A DNA stretch of 64,000 nt from Daucus carota subsp. sativus (Eukaryota; Streptophyta; Magnoliopsida; Apiales; Apiaceae): assembly GCF_001625215.2 (NCBI RefSeq), contig NC_030388.2, positions 24,106,558-24,170,557 of the forward strand, read 5' to 3'. Below, in pieces: positions 11,029-25,113 of the stretch (position 1 is its first letter; each line of letters starts with the position of its first letter). A model generated the notes under the pieces. The model was given only the letters and a program-made list of their open reading frames with translations. It did no database searches and was not told the origin of the DNA. A program made the translations under genes and the position numbers.

Positions 11029-13297
11029 TCTACAAAGTAATTCAATTATGAATGTTAGAAAGTAGCTTAAGCTAGCAAAAGCAATATGAAGCTAGACATA
11101 GACAATAAGACACAGATGCATTCGGTCACAGATATGAAGGTGTCCAAGACATGGCACCTCGCCAAACCATAAATAAATATCGACCCACGCCTCCAGCAAA
11201 AGCAAAATTAACCTCCTCTATCACACTTCTAATATCAAAATAACTCGCAGAATACAAATTATGTGTCAACAATGTTAAAACATCCACAATGACATAATCA
11301 ATCCATATTAGACTTGGCTAATAAGCATTTAAGATAACTGATGATTCCTGGATTTTGAAGATGAAATATACCCCACAATTAAAAAAATAAATAGATAAGG
11401 GAATTCAGACAAAACAGATATGCAGCAACTCCAGATAAGTAGTCTCAAGATTTTCACATTTAGCCATATCATTATAAAATACATACAGAAATGCCAACAG
11501 AAAAAGCAAAGTTATGAAATTTAGAACACCCATTACCTAAATTTGGTGTCTTGAAGCTGTATCTTCAGCTTGTCTTGCAATAATTGGTGTTGGGTGATAA
11601 ACCCTAATATTCTAAAACCCAGAAATTTACGCAGATAACACGGGTTTAACACATGGATGGAGTAATGGACCTGAGTGAATATACTCAATAGGACAGTTCA
11701 TGTGGTGGAGGTAGAGCCGGCCAAATAGACGACCTGGACCGGCCCAAACCAGCAGTCAGCTCCTAACTCGAATGCCTCTAGGCAAAAATCTTACAGAGTC
11801 ACAAGCACGGACCGAACTGGACCGATCTGGACCGGAACGAGCCCCAATGTATGACCGAGCCGGGTACGGGTTGACATTACCGAAACCGTGAACCGGCACT
11901 ATTTTTTAATTTTACTGGCTTGCTTCTGAGGACTCCGCATACCAAAGAGGCCAAGACCATTATTTGTGTTGTACTCCCGAATTCTTTACGTTATTTTTTG
12001 ACACACATTTTGAAACTCGTACAAGATATATTTATAAAATGTAATTTTTTAAAAAAATGATGTTTAAATTTTTATTAAACAAATAATTTTAAATATATGT
12101 TATAGAACTATATTTTACAAGAGTTTCAAAAGACGTGCAAACAGTGTACATAAACAATTAGGCAGGAGTACTTCCGGTGTTTGGTTATACAGTTTTTTTA
12201 TTAAGACAATGTAAAGGGTCGTTGCGTTCACAGCCATCTGGAATCATGTACATGTTTTGTTCATTCCAAATCCACACGTGATGTTTAATTGTAAAAAAAT
12301 AAAATTTCAAACCCATACCTCAAACCTCCAAAGTATGAGTTTTTGATACCCAAGAGAGGAGGTGGGTAAGAGATGAAAGCATGAGAATCAGTTTTATTTA
12401 TGATTTTTTTCTCTGTTTCAATGATTACATATTAATTTATAATACAACAATAATTATGATGCAAAAATATATAATAATTTTTAAAAATTTTAAATTAACA
12501 TAAATTAATAATTTAACTTTCTTTTTAAATTTGAATATATTGATTCTAGTACCCAACCATACACATGATATCATATATAATACCTTAAACTCATACCACT
12601 TTAACTCGATTCCTTATTTTAACCCCATATCACTTGAACTACCCGAAGAAAAAAACTAAGTAACTTGCGCTTTCCAGGTCCACTCTACATAACTATCCAA
12701 AATTTTATTAAAACTAACTATACATTTACTTTTGATTTCTCTTTCAATTTTAATATCTATAATGAAATATTATTTTGTTTGAGAAAAATGTGAGAACATA
12801 TTTTTTTGTCAAAATTTATATAACAATTTTTATTTGATTTCATCCTACAAATAGTAATGAGGCCCATCTCCATGCACGCCAATCTTCTAACTAAAATAAA
12901 TCATTTTGATATTCAATAATAAATTTATAATATTTTTTTAATTTTAACATAATTAAAAAATATAAACTATAAGAATTATAATATAATATTATAATATTAT
13001 ATGAATAAATAAAATCCTAAATTAACTTGATAAATGTGAACATTTGATTTCTCTATAATTAATGTATTGTCTAAAAAAAATTAGAGAGGATAAATGTTCT
13101 AACTTCACCTGTTCCAACAATTAATTTTCTTAGTTAATAAAAGCTTAAATCACGGTCGGAGAATCAAAACGAGAGAGGTAATCAGGGAGGGATTTGTCAC
13201 GCCTCTTGCTCGGAGAGGAACTTGCCTTTTTCCAAGAAAACCATTAAAAAAACAAAGTATTATTAAGCAAAGTGGGTTGGGTTAGCATTTTTACTAC
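11029..13297. other. MRL7L leader intron and intergenic region
   Basis: 11029-11536 is the probable leader intron of MRL7L and 11537 to about 11650 its non-coding first exon. Downstream lies a GC-richer patch (11710-11900) with repeated GGACCGG-type words, possibly a decayed transposon end, then about 1.3 kb of very AT-rich sequence. No gene recognised. Confidence 0.35.
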
Positions 13298-13306
13298 TAT
13301 AAAAAA
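13298..13306 (+). promoter_or_regulatory. Probable TATA box of lumazine synthase gene
   Basis: TATAAAAAA lies 122 bases before the ATG, a sensible distance for a plant core promoter with a roughly 90-base leader. Confidence 0.5.
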
Positions 13307-13427
13307 TCAAACTCAGCAGAAGCCTATTTGTATCTCTTGAAAATTCATACAAACAAAACCCTGTACTCCTTTTTCACTTGTTACCAATTGACTTTTGATA
13401 TACAGGATTCACTTCAACTCAGACAAA

Positions 13428-16400
13428 ATGGCTGCTTCATTCGCCGGTTGTATTCAAAAATCTCCTCTTTCAGTTGCCCATAAATTACCCCATAAGCCAC
13501 TGTCCTTCGCTCCTGTCTCGCTCATTTCTTACAAATCTTCGTCACACTTGGTTTGCTCTTCTGTCTCATTATCTTCTCCTGCTAACTCAGGTAATTTTCT
13601 TCACTTTTTAGCACTACCCATTTCGTTTATGTTCTTAAATTTAGTGTAATTTACTGCTTTGCCCAGGTGGGGTTTCATGATTTTTTGGGTTTATAAGTTA
13701 GCCTTGTTTTTTTAGGAGAGATTTTGCGTATTTCTTGAGTCTTTGGCATGACCCATTTGATTTATTTTCATAAATGTGTGTAGTTTTTGTGAAGTTTGCT
13801 TGATTCTTGAGTTTTTAGTATTGCCCTATCTCGGATTCTTTATGATAATGTAGTTAGTTTACAAATTGTGTTTTTAATGCCAAGGGGCTGGAGTACCACT
13901 GTTTGGTGGGGTTAGGGATGAGAAGAATTTGAAAGATAGGTCAGCATTTGCTCAGACGGAAGCTGTTCGACACTTGACTGGCTCCCTCACTTCTGCTGCT
14001 GGTTTTCGCTTTGCTGTTGTATGTACTTCTGCACCTATTCCCTGCACATTGATACATGGACACCTGCATACACTTGCATACATAGATAAAACTAAATGAC
14101 TGCTACCCGGTATGTTTTGCAAGCCTATATCCTGCTCATAAGGGTAGAGTCGTAGAGCGGCAGTTTCTTTAAAATTCCTTTGCTTTGGCCGTGCTAGTAA
14201 TTTCATATGAATAAAAGACGAGAGATGATATATATCAAGCAGTAAAATATTATAGCTCAACTTCCAGGTAACAAACATTCAGTACAATAACCAAACTAGT
14301 ATATAGGTGCAGAACATGTGGACATAGATGTATAGAGCAGATCTTGTAACTTTAAATTACACAGCTTTCAGGACCAATCCCCATCATTTTATTTTCTTAT
14401 ATACAGACATCAATGATAGTCTCAGTTCTGTTTTGCTGTATATGAGAAATGTGGCTGCTTCATTTTTCACCTAAATCTAGCCGTCGATATTAAGATTACA
14501 TCTAATAGTCACCCCAGATAACTCTTTAGTAACAGCTGACCGCACCTTGTTGCTTCTTTTGGCTAGTGTAAATAATTTATTTCTTTAAACTATCACTAAT
14601 TTTCTAGCTGCCATTCTTTTCTTATTATTGTTATTGCAAAAGGTGGTAGCTCGGTTCAATGAGATTGTTACCAGGCCACTGTTGAATGGAGCTCTGGAGA
14701 CGTTCAGCAGATATTCAGTTAAAGATGAGGATATTGATGTACGTAACATTGTATATACCTGACATATCCTTATTGATTTACCTGTATATGTCGGTCCACT
14801 CCATACTTTCACATTCCTGTTAAATTACCTCGCGAAACAAGTGATGCAACAACTTAAAGATGAAGTAACATAGACATACTGATTCCGTATTCGAAATGGT
14901 ATTCAATAAGTATGCAATGGATAATCTAATATTTCTTTGGACCTTTACTATGTTAAAAAATGATTTATGTTGGACAGTGTTGTGATCTGCTAATGAGCTC
15001 ATCATTTTAGTTGCCTCATGTTGCACCCTTTGATTACATCACTTCTGACATTAGCGCATCATTGTTGTTATTATCAACCAGGTCGTGTGGGTTCCTGGTA
15101 GTTTTGAGATTGGTGTTGTTGCAGAGAGGCTTGGGAAGTCTAAAAAGTATGATGCAATATTGTGTATTGGGGCTGTGGTATGATTTCATCTCCCTAATCA
15201 CAACTCAATATGTTCTTATAAAACCACCCAATAATTAAATTTGTTCAGATTTCTTAAAGCCCCATGAACTGTTATATCAAGCAGGTACTTTTGTTGTTGT
15301 AATGTTTGTCTGCATAATCTTGTATATTGGACATTTTCATTCAGTAAATAATTATAAAATTAAGTATATAGTGGAACCTAGTTGTAAGATCTGTAAATTT
15401 ATTGTTTTTTTAGGTAAGAGGTGATACGACCCACTATGATGCTGTGTCTAATTCAGCAGCTTCTGGAATACTCTCAGCTAGTCTGAATTCTGGTAGGTTT
15501 GAATGTTTTATTGTCTTTTTAACTTTATCTTTAATTAGATCATAACTTATATTTTGTTATTATAAGATTGTAAATACTTTCTTACAAGATTTTTCAATAA
15601 AAACAGTAACCAAATGTTTTTATTGCTGTATAGAGACATTCCTAAAATCAAATAAAATACTATACAGACACCTAGGAGGAGTCTTGCTAAAAAAACAACT
15701 CGTGGTAGACTAAGCAGCCACTTTACATAAATAATTTTTACAATGGAAAAAGCAACCAACTGTCTTTTGTTTGTTAAAGTTATCAATGGAAATCGAAGAT
15801 TTATAGCAGACACACTTATGATAGCCCTATTAAAATTTACTAATATTTATAAGAACCTAACTATCTAAACTAATGCAGCCACTAGACTTCACACCTTGTA
15901 AGCATAAAACAGTATATTAACCCAAGCACGGTCAGTCTTGCCTTACAAAATCCCTCCATGACCAAGGTTGGCGACCAATTTGTCCATCTGGTCCTGTCTT
16001 GAAGCTTGCTCATTCTAGCTTAACTTGGATTTTTGTTAATATTGTTTTATTTATAAATTTCTAATATCGGTTTCATCACAGGTGTTCCTTGCATATTTGG
16101 CGTCTTGACGACTGAAAATATGGATCAGGTAATGCTTTGCATAGCTTTTACTTATATGCAATCATTACTTAGGATTATCTTTCTTTTATGCTGTATATAG
16201 CTTTGTACTGTTCAAAGTTAGCACCAATAGAAAAAGAAAAACCATGTTAACCCCTTTTTTGCTGCTAAGGTTTAGCTGAGTAAAAAAGACAGCAATTTTG
16301 ATCTTATTTTATTGCTGCCAGAATGTTAATTCCCTTACCTACACTGCATTGCAGGCTATGAACCGAGCTGGTGGTAAATCAGGAAATAAGGGTGCGGAAG

Positions 16401-16708
16401 CAGCTCTAACAGCTGTAAGTTAAACTATATTTGTTCATTGGTTGCAAGGGGAGACGGACAAAATATACCTGGATGTCTGTAAAAATACGTTAAGCAGAAT
16501 TGTTAATTATTTATTTCTTTCTTATCTGTTGAACATGACCTTTTGCAATTGAGCCGTTAACACAAAATTTCAATGCTGCTTTTGCAAATTCCATTAAAGC
16601 TTTGGTTGTTTCTCCTGTTAAAATGATAATTAAGTGCTAATATCATCTAATTTCTATATACAGATAGAGATGGCATCCTTGTTCGAGCACCACTTAAAGG
16701 AGCAGTAA
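13428..16708 (+). CDS. 6,7-dimethyl-8-ribityllumazine synthase, chloroplastic
   Basis: Eight exons (13428-13590, 13885-14018, 14643-14738, 15082-15177, 15414-15492, 16082-16128, 16355-16414, 16664-16708) give 239 residues with every junction in frame. Penultimate riboflavin step: condenses 5-amino-6-ribitylamino-uracil with 3,4-dihydroxy-2-butanone 4-phosphate in the plastid stroma. The first about 75 residues are Ser-rich and transit-peptide-like ([15 protein letters not shown]). The core shows [37 protein letters not shown], the signature [19 protein letters not shown] with the catalytic histidine in THYD at about residue 170, and [17 protein letters not shown]. It ends [13 protein letters not shown]. 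The ATG at 13428 is used because the frame upstream of it has no other ATG. Bacterial name RibH; Arabidopsis orthologue COS1. Confidence 0.96.
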
Positions 16709-16920
16709 TGCAGTTTGTTCGGGAAGGGATCATATCATTTTCCCTGATTCACCATTTACTTTGGAAAAGGGTCGCTATAGTATTTTATCTTTGGAAGCAC
16801 GAGGCTATATTGTTTCATTATAGAGTTTAGAGGAACTGCAGAATTGCAATTGTAAGGGTTTGGTGGCATGAAGATTCAAATACTGTTGAAATAAACATGA
16901 ACAGTATGTTCAATGTATGA

Positions 16921-16926
16921 AATAAA
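16921..16926 (+). terminator. Polyadenylation signal of lumazine synthase gene
   Basis: AATAAA 213 bases after the stop codon, in a T-rich setting, fits a plant near-upstream polyadenylation element. Confidence 0.45.
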
Positions 16927-17156
16927 GACCCTTTTTTTATTTTAATTTTAATTTTTTTGATAAGAAAATAAACAATTTCCTGTTTTGAAATGTGGTGTTT
17001 GGTGGTGTTTCCTCTTTTTTGTCTCTGAAGATATATTCTTTAAACCATGGCCATAGTAGTAATCAGTTATAATCATAACTAGTTATTACTATAATTTCTA
17101 AGTTTTAGTCAAATTATAAACCACATCAAGTTGATCTCTAAATTTTAATCGAATTA

Positions 17157-17517
17157 GAGCATCTCCAACCATCGAAAGCCCTTTGCTAAAAAGTGAGTTG
17201 GTATACTTAAAATAAAAAAAATTTAGCCAACAGCTCGAAAAACTCAACTCCAACCATACTCAGCTGTTGTCTATAAATTTAGTCAAGGCTAAATTTGTCG
17301 AACCTCTGCAGGTCTGTAAGAAATCTGTAGGAAGATTGCACATCATTTATTACCATATGACCTGATATATTCTATTTTAACAATTTAAAATATTAATAAC
17401 ATACTATTTTTAAATTATAACCAACCAATATAGTCAATACCATTGAAGCAATTTTTATATAATGTATTACAGATCTCATTTAGCTGACGATTATAGTCAA
17501 CGCGGTTGGAGATGCTC
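17157..17517. mobile_element. Tourist-like MITE (GAGCATCTCCAACC family), copy 1
   Basis: Terminal inverted repeats GAGCATCTCCAACC and GGTTGGAGATGCTC. The flanking triplets are TTA and TTG, close to the TWA duplication of PIF/Harbinger elements. The interior (CAGGTCTGTAAGAAATCTG, TAGCCAAC-type words) is an inverted version of that in the copies at 31219 and 33395. 361 bp, non-coding. Confidence 0.75.
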
Positions 17518-17787
17518 TTGTAAACTTGATAAAGTTGGATCGTGAGTAGTTGAAGTTATATAGAACCACACATATCACATATAAACAAAACACACCTGGA
17601 GGCATACAGTCAAAATACACCAGGAGGCATATAAAATTTGTTTGCACGATGAATAAAAATTTTCTAAATTATTCCGGATTTTTTCCAGTATCAATATTTA
17701 ATTTGTACGAATATATTCTGGAAATATTTTTGGATAATTACATATGAGTAAGATGTTTTAGTATAATAGAAACATGTTTATACACTA

Positions 17788-18037
17788 CTCCCTCCGTTTC
17801 AATTTATATGTCCACTTTGAAGAAAATCTTTTATTTCAAATTACTTGTCCACTTCAACTTTCAATGCAAAATCATATTTCCAAAGTCAACTTTATTCCAC
17901 GTATGACTTATTTATATTTCCTAGATCAATCTCACTCCACATATTTTGATCATTTAATGCAATTAATGTGTGAACATCCATTTTTCTTAAACTGTGTGAT
18001 TTTTTTAAAATAGACATCTAATTTGAAACGGAGGGAG
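17788..18037. mobile_element. Stowaway-type MITE, CTCCCTCCG ends
   Basis: Ends CTCCCTCCGTTTCAA and TTTGAAACGGAGGGAG, flanked on both sides by the TA dinucleotide expected for Tc1/mariner-derived Stowaway elements. 250 bp. Confidence 0.8.
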
Positions 18038-18496
18038 TAATATTTAATTTATCTTAAACAAATTTGACATATTTTATATTATTTTAATCAGGTTTTTGTG
18101 AACATACTAAATTAATAAGATAGAGCGGAGTGTATCTTATCTCTCTGCAGGAGTGAGGAGCTGTAAACCTCTAGACCCAGAAGAACAAAGATTGGAGCTT
18201 CAAGGGTGGTAATTAATATATAATATATTGTTTGATATAGATTACATATTTTTATATATATATATATATCAACCATTCAATCAAATCCCATACAAACAAG
18301 GAAGCTTGCTAGACTCAGGTTTTTCCCTTATGTTATCATAAAGTTTGGTTCTTGAAATTTAATGACCGACCCTTCTTCTATATCCACATATCTGTATGTA
18401 TATATTCATGGAAGGCTCTATAAGTAGTTGAAGGTTCTTAAAGATTTCATTTTGTTTTGATTTTTACGGTTGGAATTGAATTATTACAAGAAAGAA

Positions 18497-21400
18497 ATGC
18501 AGTCAATAATGTTACATACATTTTCTCCACCCCCCTTGTCTTTGAATTGTTTGTTTTCCGGTTATTCGGCTTCAAGTACTATTAGTAGACCTCGCTTCAT
18601 TAATTTAAGGTTTGATTTTTGCGGTAGGAAACTTGACTTAGGATTTCGAAAGAATTCTAGTGCTGTTAATGTAGGAACAAAAGATATTAGTTATGTTAGG
18701 AATGTTCGAGAGGATGATGAAAATGAAGAAGATGATGATGATTCTGATATGGATTGGGAAGCCGAATTTATTGGTGATCTTGACCCGTTGGGGTTTTTGC
18801 CCCCTAAGAAAAGAAAAGAGCAGAAAGAATCGAAATTGCTTCAGGATACGGAAAATATGGATTGGTGTGTGAGGGCGAGGAAGGTTGCGGTTAAGTCTAT
18901 TGAAGCTAGAGGATTGACACGTAAATTGGAAAACATTGTTAATCGGAGGATGAACAAGAAAAAGAAGAAAAAACCAGTTCTCAACAAGAAGAAGGGAGAT
19001 AAGGTGCTTAAGGTAGACATTGATGATTCTGATGTTGAGTCCGAGTTGGAGGAGGATGATATTGGACTGGTTAATTTGAATACACTTCAAGATGCTAATG
19101 AACTTAAAAATGCTGTGAGTATGCTGGCTGGTGGGATGTTTGCAGAGAAGAGAGAGAAGACAATGGAGACTTTCGTTCAAAGGCTTTCTCAGTTTTCAGG
19201 GCCTTCTGATCGCAGGAAAGAAATTAATTTAAATAGAGATATAGTGGAAGCACAGACTGCGCAAGAAGTATTAGAGGTTACTTCTGAGATGATCATAGCT
19301 GTAGGGAAAGGATTGAGTCCTTCACCTCTCTCTCCATTGAACATTGCAACTGCACTTCACCGAATTGCAAAGAACATGGAGAAAGTATCAATGATGAGGA
19401 CACATAGATTGGCGTTTGCCCGTCAAAGAGAGATGTCTATGCTTGTGGGCACTGCAATGATGGCCCTGCCTGACTGCTCGCCTCAAGGTGTTTCAAATAT
19501 TGCATGGGCATTGTCTAAGATTGGAGGTGAGCTTCTTTATTTGTCAGAGATGGACAGAGTAGCTGAGGTCGCGTTGACCAAAGTTGGTGAGTTTAATTCA
19601 CAGAATGTTGCAAATATAGCAGGTGCTTTTGCTTCGATGCAGCATTCTGCTCCGGAGCTCTTTGTGGTGTTGTCAAAAAGAGCTTCAAGCATAATTCACA
19701 CTTTCCAAGCACAAGAAATTGCACAACTTTTGTGGGCTTTTGCTTCTCTGGATGAACCTGTGGATGCTGTGCTAGAATCATTGGATAATGTTTTTAAAGA
19801 TCTGGACCAATTTAAATGCTGCCCAGCTGAAGAAAAAGTTAACTACATTGAAGCAAGAAGTATAGAAACCAATCTTGATGACGTTGTAGATTATCCTGTT
19901 CTCACCTTCAACAGAGATCAGCTCGGGAACATTTCTTGGTCTTACGCTGTTTTTGGGCAAATGGAACGCAGTTTCTTTTCTCATGTGTGGAAAACGTTAA
20001 GTCACTTTGAGGAGCAACAGATTTCAGAGCAGTATAGGGAGGATATCATGTTTGCTTCCCAGGCATATCTTGTTAACCAATGCCTGAAGGTTGAATACCC
20101 ACAACTTCGGCTGGCTCTCAGGAGTGATCTTGAAGAGAAAATCGTCCGTGCCGGAAGAACTAAGAGATTTAATCAGAAAATGACCTCCTCATTCCAGAAG
20201 GAGGTAGGTCGCCTTCTGGTAAGCACCGGAATTGATTGGACCAAAGAGTACGTTGTCGATGGGTACAGCTTGGATGCAGTCTCAGTTGATCAAAATGTTG
20301 TTCTTGAAATTGATGGGCCAACACATTTCTCCAGAAATACTGGTGGGTGCCAGAATAGCCTGTTGTCATTCGTGAATTACTGTCTTTTTTTTCAGTTTGT
20401 TTGATTCAGTTATACAAAATGAATATTCTTAGTTTGCTTCAATGATTATATGCATCTCTGCAGGGGTCCCTTTGGGGCATACTGTGCTAAAGCGCCGTTA
20501 TATTACTGCTGCTGGTTGGAAGCTAGTATCAGTGTCTCACAACGAGGTAACTTTCTAAGTCTCTTTCATGGTTTTATATTCATCTTTTAAAGGAGAAAAT
20601 GACATTGTTACATCAAGTTTTTTAGTTCAAGTTACCAAAGTTTCTACCTTAAAAGTAGTTCTCTCTTTGGAAGTCCAAATGAGTTGAAGAAACAGAGAAG
20701 AATACGGTGTGATGCCTTTTTGAGCTTGATGACTCTTAAATGCTCTACTATATAAAAGCATATGAAATGTTCCTTTAGTATATATGGAGTTCAACTTGAA
20801 CGCTAAGAAATATGCGATGGTTTTGCTTAGAACAGATTTATTGTCAAGGAGTAAAATGGTTCTTGCCAGTTGTAAAACTTATAGAAAAGTAATTGCTTAG
20901 TCAAAGAGGAAATAATTGATTGGCATGAAATGTGAAAGATGAATCTCTGCTGCCCGAAAGCATCTTTATGTTAGTATGCCCAAAGTTAGGATCATGCTTC
21001 TACCCATGCCTGTCTCCCAGGACTTCTTATATTGCAAGGACTAATATTAAAACTGCCTTGTCATGAAAAGAATGAGAACTAGTTACAGGACTATTTTAAT
21101 GATTGAAAATGAAGCCTCTTTTCTTTTGACAGGGACTAGATAGAAGATAACTTGTGTTTGGAATTTTTTTTTGTCCCCACAAATAATTGTTTTTCATTTT
21201 CCAAAACTATAAACTCTCTACCAGTTGCTATATATTATACAATTCATCCTTCCTGAAACATTATATTTTTTTGGAAGTAAATTGAAAAATGACATTTGGT
21301 TTTATGACAGTAGAGTTAGTATTTGGTTTCAAACAAGGGATATAATATTTAAACTATTCTCAAACTTGATAACGAGTGATAGCCCTAGCATTGGTGGTCT

Positions 21401-22387
21401 TTAGTGACATCATAGTCATTTTCTCATAGTAAACTGCAATTTAAACTTATCATATGCTTGCTGAAACACTTAGTAGAAGCTCTTTTTTAATAGGCAAGTT
21501 ATCACTTTTTCGACCCGAAACTCCAAAAACCTTGAAATTAAAGTAAACTATACTGTAGATTCTTGACGATTTAGAAGAAGACTTGTGATAAGGGTTCCTA
21601 CAAGCTTTTGTAGGGATGGTTTAAAATCATCAAGTTGCCAACTAAGGAGACCTTCAACCTTTACTGCTCAGAAATTACTACATATAAAAAGCAAAGTCAG
21701 CTTCAACAACATATATTTAATTAAGGGTAAATGAGCTAAATCATCAATGTACTATATTAAAACTTTCGGTTGGATCACCAACCCGAAAAGTTTTCAGTCA
21801 AATGCTTAATCTATGTCAAACTTGCGTATAGGTTAACACTGTTAGTCCCATTAAAAATCCCATTGGAAATGTGACGTGGAAGCTTACATGGCATCAAGTT
21901 TAACAATGAATTCGTCACTCAACTTTGTATCATTTTCAATTAGGTCATCGGCTAAATATTCAGAAAGTTTATGGTATAATTAAATTTAAAATAAAATATA
22001 ATTATTTAATACATATATTTTTCAATCGATACAAGCAAACAAGTATTTATAGATAAACCATTTTCAATTCAATTTTTTTCGATATCAATGAATTGTACTA
22101 AAGTATTAATTTTTTCAGTGTTTGATTTTATCCGAATGATTAAACTTTAAACAAATTCAAACTGATACAATTATCATAAACTGTTTGTGTCCACTCCCTA
22201 ATTTCCTGTTTCCTCTTTATATGTTTCTGTCACATCTGTCTGGATTTTTGTGTTCTTATATATCCTATTATGTTTGGTTGACTCTTTGCAGTGGGAGGAA
22301 CTCCATGGGGAATTTGAGCAGCTAGACTACCTCAGAAAAATTCTTGAAGATCATATTGGTGGAGGCAGCGACAGTGATACACAATGA
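18497..22387 (+). CDS. RAP: RAP domain-containing protein, chloroplastic
   Basis: Three exons (18497-20342, 20464-20546, 22292-22387) give 674 residues, near the about 670 of the Arabidopsis protein. Residues 1-60 look like a transit peptide. Next comes an acidic block ([19 protein letters not shown]) and a Lys-rich block ([16 protein letters not shown]). Residues about 200-520 carry helical repeats with the recurring pattern [10 protein letters not shown] / [10 protein letters not shown] / [10 protein letters not shown] / [10 protein letters not shown], the octotricopeptide (OPR) type that binds RNA. The C-terminus is a RAP domain: [20 protein letters not shown], then [28 protein letters not shown]. 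The family member RAP acts in plastid 16S rRNA maturation and affects basal defence. The frame is open upstream to 18470 but only through non-ATG codons; the ATG at 18497 is the first. Intron 2 is 1.7 kb. Confidence 0.93.
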
Positions 22388-23689
22388 CAAGTCACAAGTT
22401 AGTCTAAAGAAATCCGGATGCTACCTTTTTCATTTGTAGTTTACAAGAAGATATGGAGACGTCAGCTTAAACTTCTCTTATGACTGTTGTACAACCCAAA
22501 ATGGTGAGAAAAATACAATAGTGGTTCATAATCTTATGATATTGATATCTATATGGGTTTGATATCTATTATAGTACATTTTGATGTGGCAGAATGGTCA
22601 AAGTGTGCTGTGGTTGATCCGTGGGGATGGGCGTGGTGCGCCCTTTTTATTAGTAATGAACATTGAAATTCTGATATGAATTTCAGTAACTAAGGTGGGC
22701 TGCACAAGAATTTTCAACATGATGTTGTGGGTTCAAATATGAGAAAGCACTCATTCTCAATTCTTAGCTGCGTAGCTGATTGTGTAAGTTTACTATGATG
22801 GTAAAATTTTCACATTGCCACCTATATAAAAAAAATATTATCCTCCTTGAGACACTTATTCTATGTTTATTGGTGGCTAATTTGCATTGTGATCCAAAAT
22901 TTATGGTTTATTACAATAGAACAGTTACTCTTAGATTTTTCACCTGAATTGAAGTAGAATAGGTGGTGTTCCTCATTGTGCTCTGGGTATTTATATTCAT
23001 CATTACATTCCTACCAAAATTCCTTAGAATATGCCCGCCAATTTATATGAGCTCGATTGTGAATTGATTAAGTCCTAGGCTATATGACCAGTAATGAGCT
23101 GAATATGGATGATCCTTGAAGTCAGAAAGAGAAAGATAAAGAAAAATAAAGGAACACAAATCTGCAAAAAGATTGAAGGACTGCTGTAAAAATTGCAGCA
23201 GGGAGGGTGGACGTAGAGAAAACAAATGTTCTAATACATATGCCTCGCTCAGCCATGGAGAAGAGAGTTTATGAACCCGTGTGAAGCTGTCAAACTAAGG
23301 CATAGAGGAGAGTTTGGAAGATCTGCTAGGTTTATTTCCAGGTCAGAACTTAACTTCTTTTTCACAGTGCGATAAAGGTTTAAGCTTTTGTACTAAACAT
23401 ATACTTATATGACCTATTTTTTCATTCAATTTTATGATAAAACCTCTTGAGCATCCAAGCATGATGAGGTTCTCCTTAATCACCAGAAGATGAACTCGAG
23501 CTCAACAAAATTGCTAACCGATTAAACCATCCTTCCTCTAATGAAACACTAAGCAAGCAAACCACCCTTCCTTCGTCTGATGATGGTCTTCGTTACACAA
23601 GAATAGAAAAATGTTTCAATTTATAACAGTGAAATCCAGTTCGAGCACTCAAGCTGGAACTGTACTAACATAATTCTTATATGCTACTA

Positions 23690-23935
23690 CAAATGTGTTA
23701 TAGTTGTTATCTGCTATTACAAATGTGTTAGCGATAACATCTTATAATTCTTATGCTTGTGAAAATTAAAATATATATGTCTTTTGAATGATTCAGTGCA
23801 TAAAAAATGAGAACTTATTCAACATAATTCTTATCTACCGTTATAGATGTGTTTGTGGTCGCTTCTTATAATTCTTATGATTGTGAAAATTATTATATAT
23901 ATGTGTTTTGGAATGATTCAGTGCATCAAAAGTGA
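23690..23935. repeat. Diverged tandem duplication of about 120 bp
   Basis: Two units begin with CATAATTCTTAT and end with GAATGATTCAGTGCAT, sharing TTATAATTCTTATG-TTGTGAAAATTA. The first unit carries an extra inner repeat of CTACAAATGTGTTA-like sequence. Confidence 0.6.
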
Positions 23936-23960
23936 TTGTGTAGTTTAATGTAACATTTAG

Positions 23961-24080
23961 ATAAAGGAGTATTTGGGCCTTTATAAGCACAAGCAAATAA
24001 GTAATGTATACCAATTTGTTAGTACTTTTGGGCCGACCTGTGGTGGGTTGTTGGGTCCGGTATGCATCTAGTTGCTGCGG
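23961..24080 (+). repeat. Partial copy of the TAACATCCC element family
   Basis: TATAAGCACAAGCAAATAA ... GGGTTGTTGGGTCCGGTATG matches the interior of the intact element at 34631-34768 with substitutions; both terminal repeats are missing. Confidence 0.6.
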
Positions 24081-24851
24081 GTATCATTGATTGTTGATGG
24101 AGGGATTTAACTGATGAGTTTCGTCGTCATTTCTTATTCTCAATTTTCAATCTCTTTAATATGCTTACGTAGCATGTATCCCAGACGGAGGTTCCCACAT
24201 ATTTGGAGGAAAATTCTCATTTATCGGAGACTAATTTTAGAATCTAATATCTCACTTCAATTCAAATACGTCTCGGATCGATATTAATCATAATTATTGA
24301 TGGTAATACTAACCGCTATTTTTATATCTCAAAAGAAGACACAATATGAACATGACCCATCTTTTATGGATGAGTTTCGACTTTCGATGAGAATAATCCG
24401 TTGGAATGCAGCACAAGATCCTCTTGAACTACGATCAAGATTGAAGATATGAGATCATATTCAAATCGTAGCAGAGGGCACTCTAAAAATGACGTGACGA
24501 CCTCAATGTATGGTATAACTAATATTCGAGAAAAATAAATGTGTGATAAATGTTTGAAATGGGTGGTAGCAATGCTAGGTGCCAATAGCTTGACGTGTCT
24601 GTTTGAGGTGCAACTAATATGCATGTCCTTGTAGGCCACCTCTAGCCTTTTATTTAATTTATTATTTTCAAACACATTTACTCTTATTTAATTATTTGAC
24701 AATATTGAAATAAATTGTTCATTACCTTTTCAAAAATAATTTCTCATTTTTCTAAAAATACTGTTTCTACACCAAATTTGATTTTATATAATTAAGTTAG
24801 GGTTATAATATGCTTTTAAAGTTTTTTTAGAAGGTAATAGACTAATAGTTA

Positions 24852-25113
24852 CTCCCTCCGTTTCTTTTTAGTTGTCACATTTCTATTTTTGTTTATTAAA
24901 TTGACTAACTTTTGACCACAGATTATAAGTCACTCTTTCATTATTTTAAAAAACTAAAAATTACTACATCTTAAAATAGATTAAAAATTATTTCTGGTGA
25001 TATATATTTTTTTATTTTTTTAATTGATAAAATATTAATAAATTTCAGTCAAATTTTGATCAATTTAACCGGTACAAAACCAAATGTGATTACTAAAAAG
25101 TGGACGGAGGGAG
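24852..25113. mobile_element. Stowaway-type MITE
   Basis: Ends CTCCCTCCGTTTCTTTTTAG and TAAAAAGTGGACGGAGGGAG, with flanking TA on both sides. 262 bp, non-coding. Confidence 0.78.

Larger units (their letters stand above)
22388..24851. other. Intergenic, no gene recognised
   Basis: The RAP 3' end lies at the left. The minus frame 24675-24364 (103 codons) has no recognised motif. Pieces around 23040-23260 look like decayed repeat sequence but show no ends. Two repeats inside are listed separately. Confidence 0.3.

Noticed and set aside
13952..14278. 108-codon minus-strand frame
   Set aside because: Runs from lumazine synthase exon 2 into its intron on the opposite strand; chance frame.
18638..19180. 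180-codon minus-strand frame
   Set aside because: Lies antisense to the RAP gene's acidic and Lys-rich coding block; an artefact of biased codons.
24364..24675. 103-codon minus-strand frame
   Set aside because: No recognised domain, no splice partners, unbiased composition.
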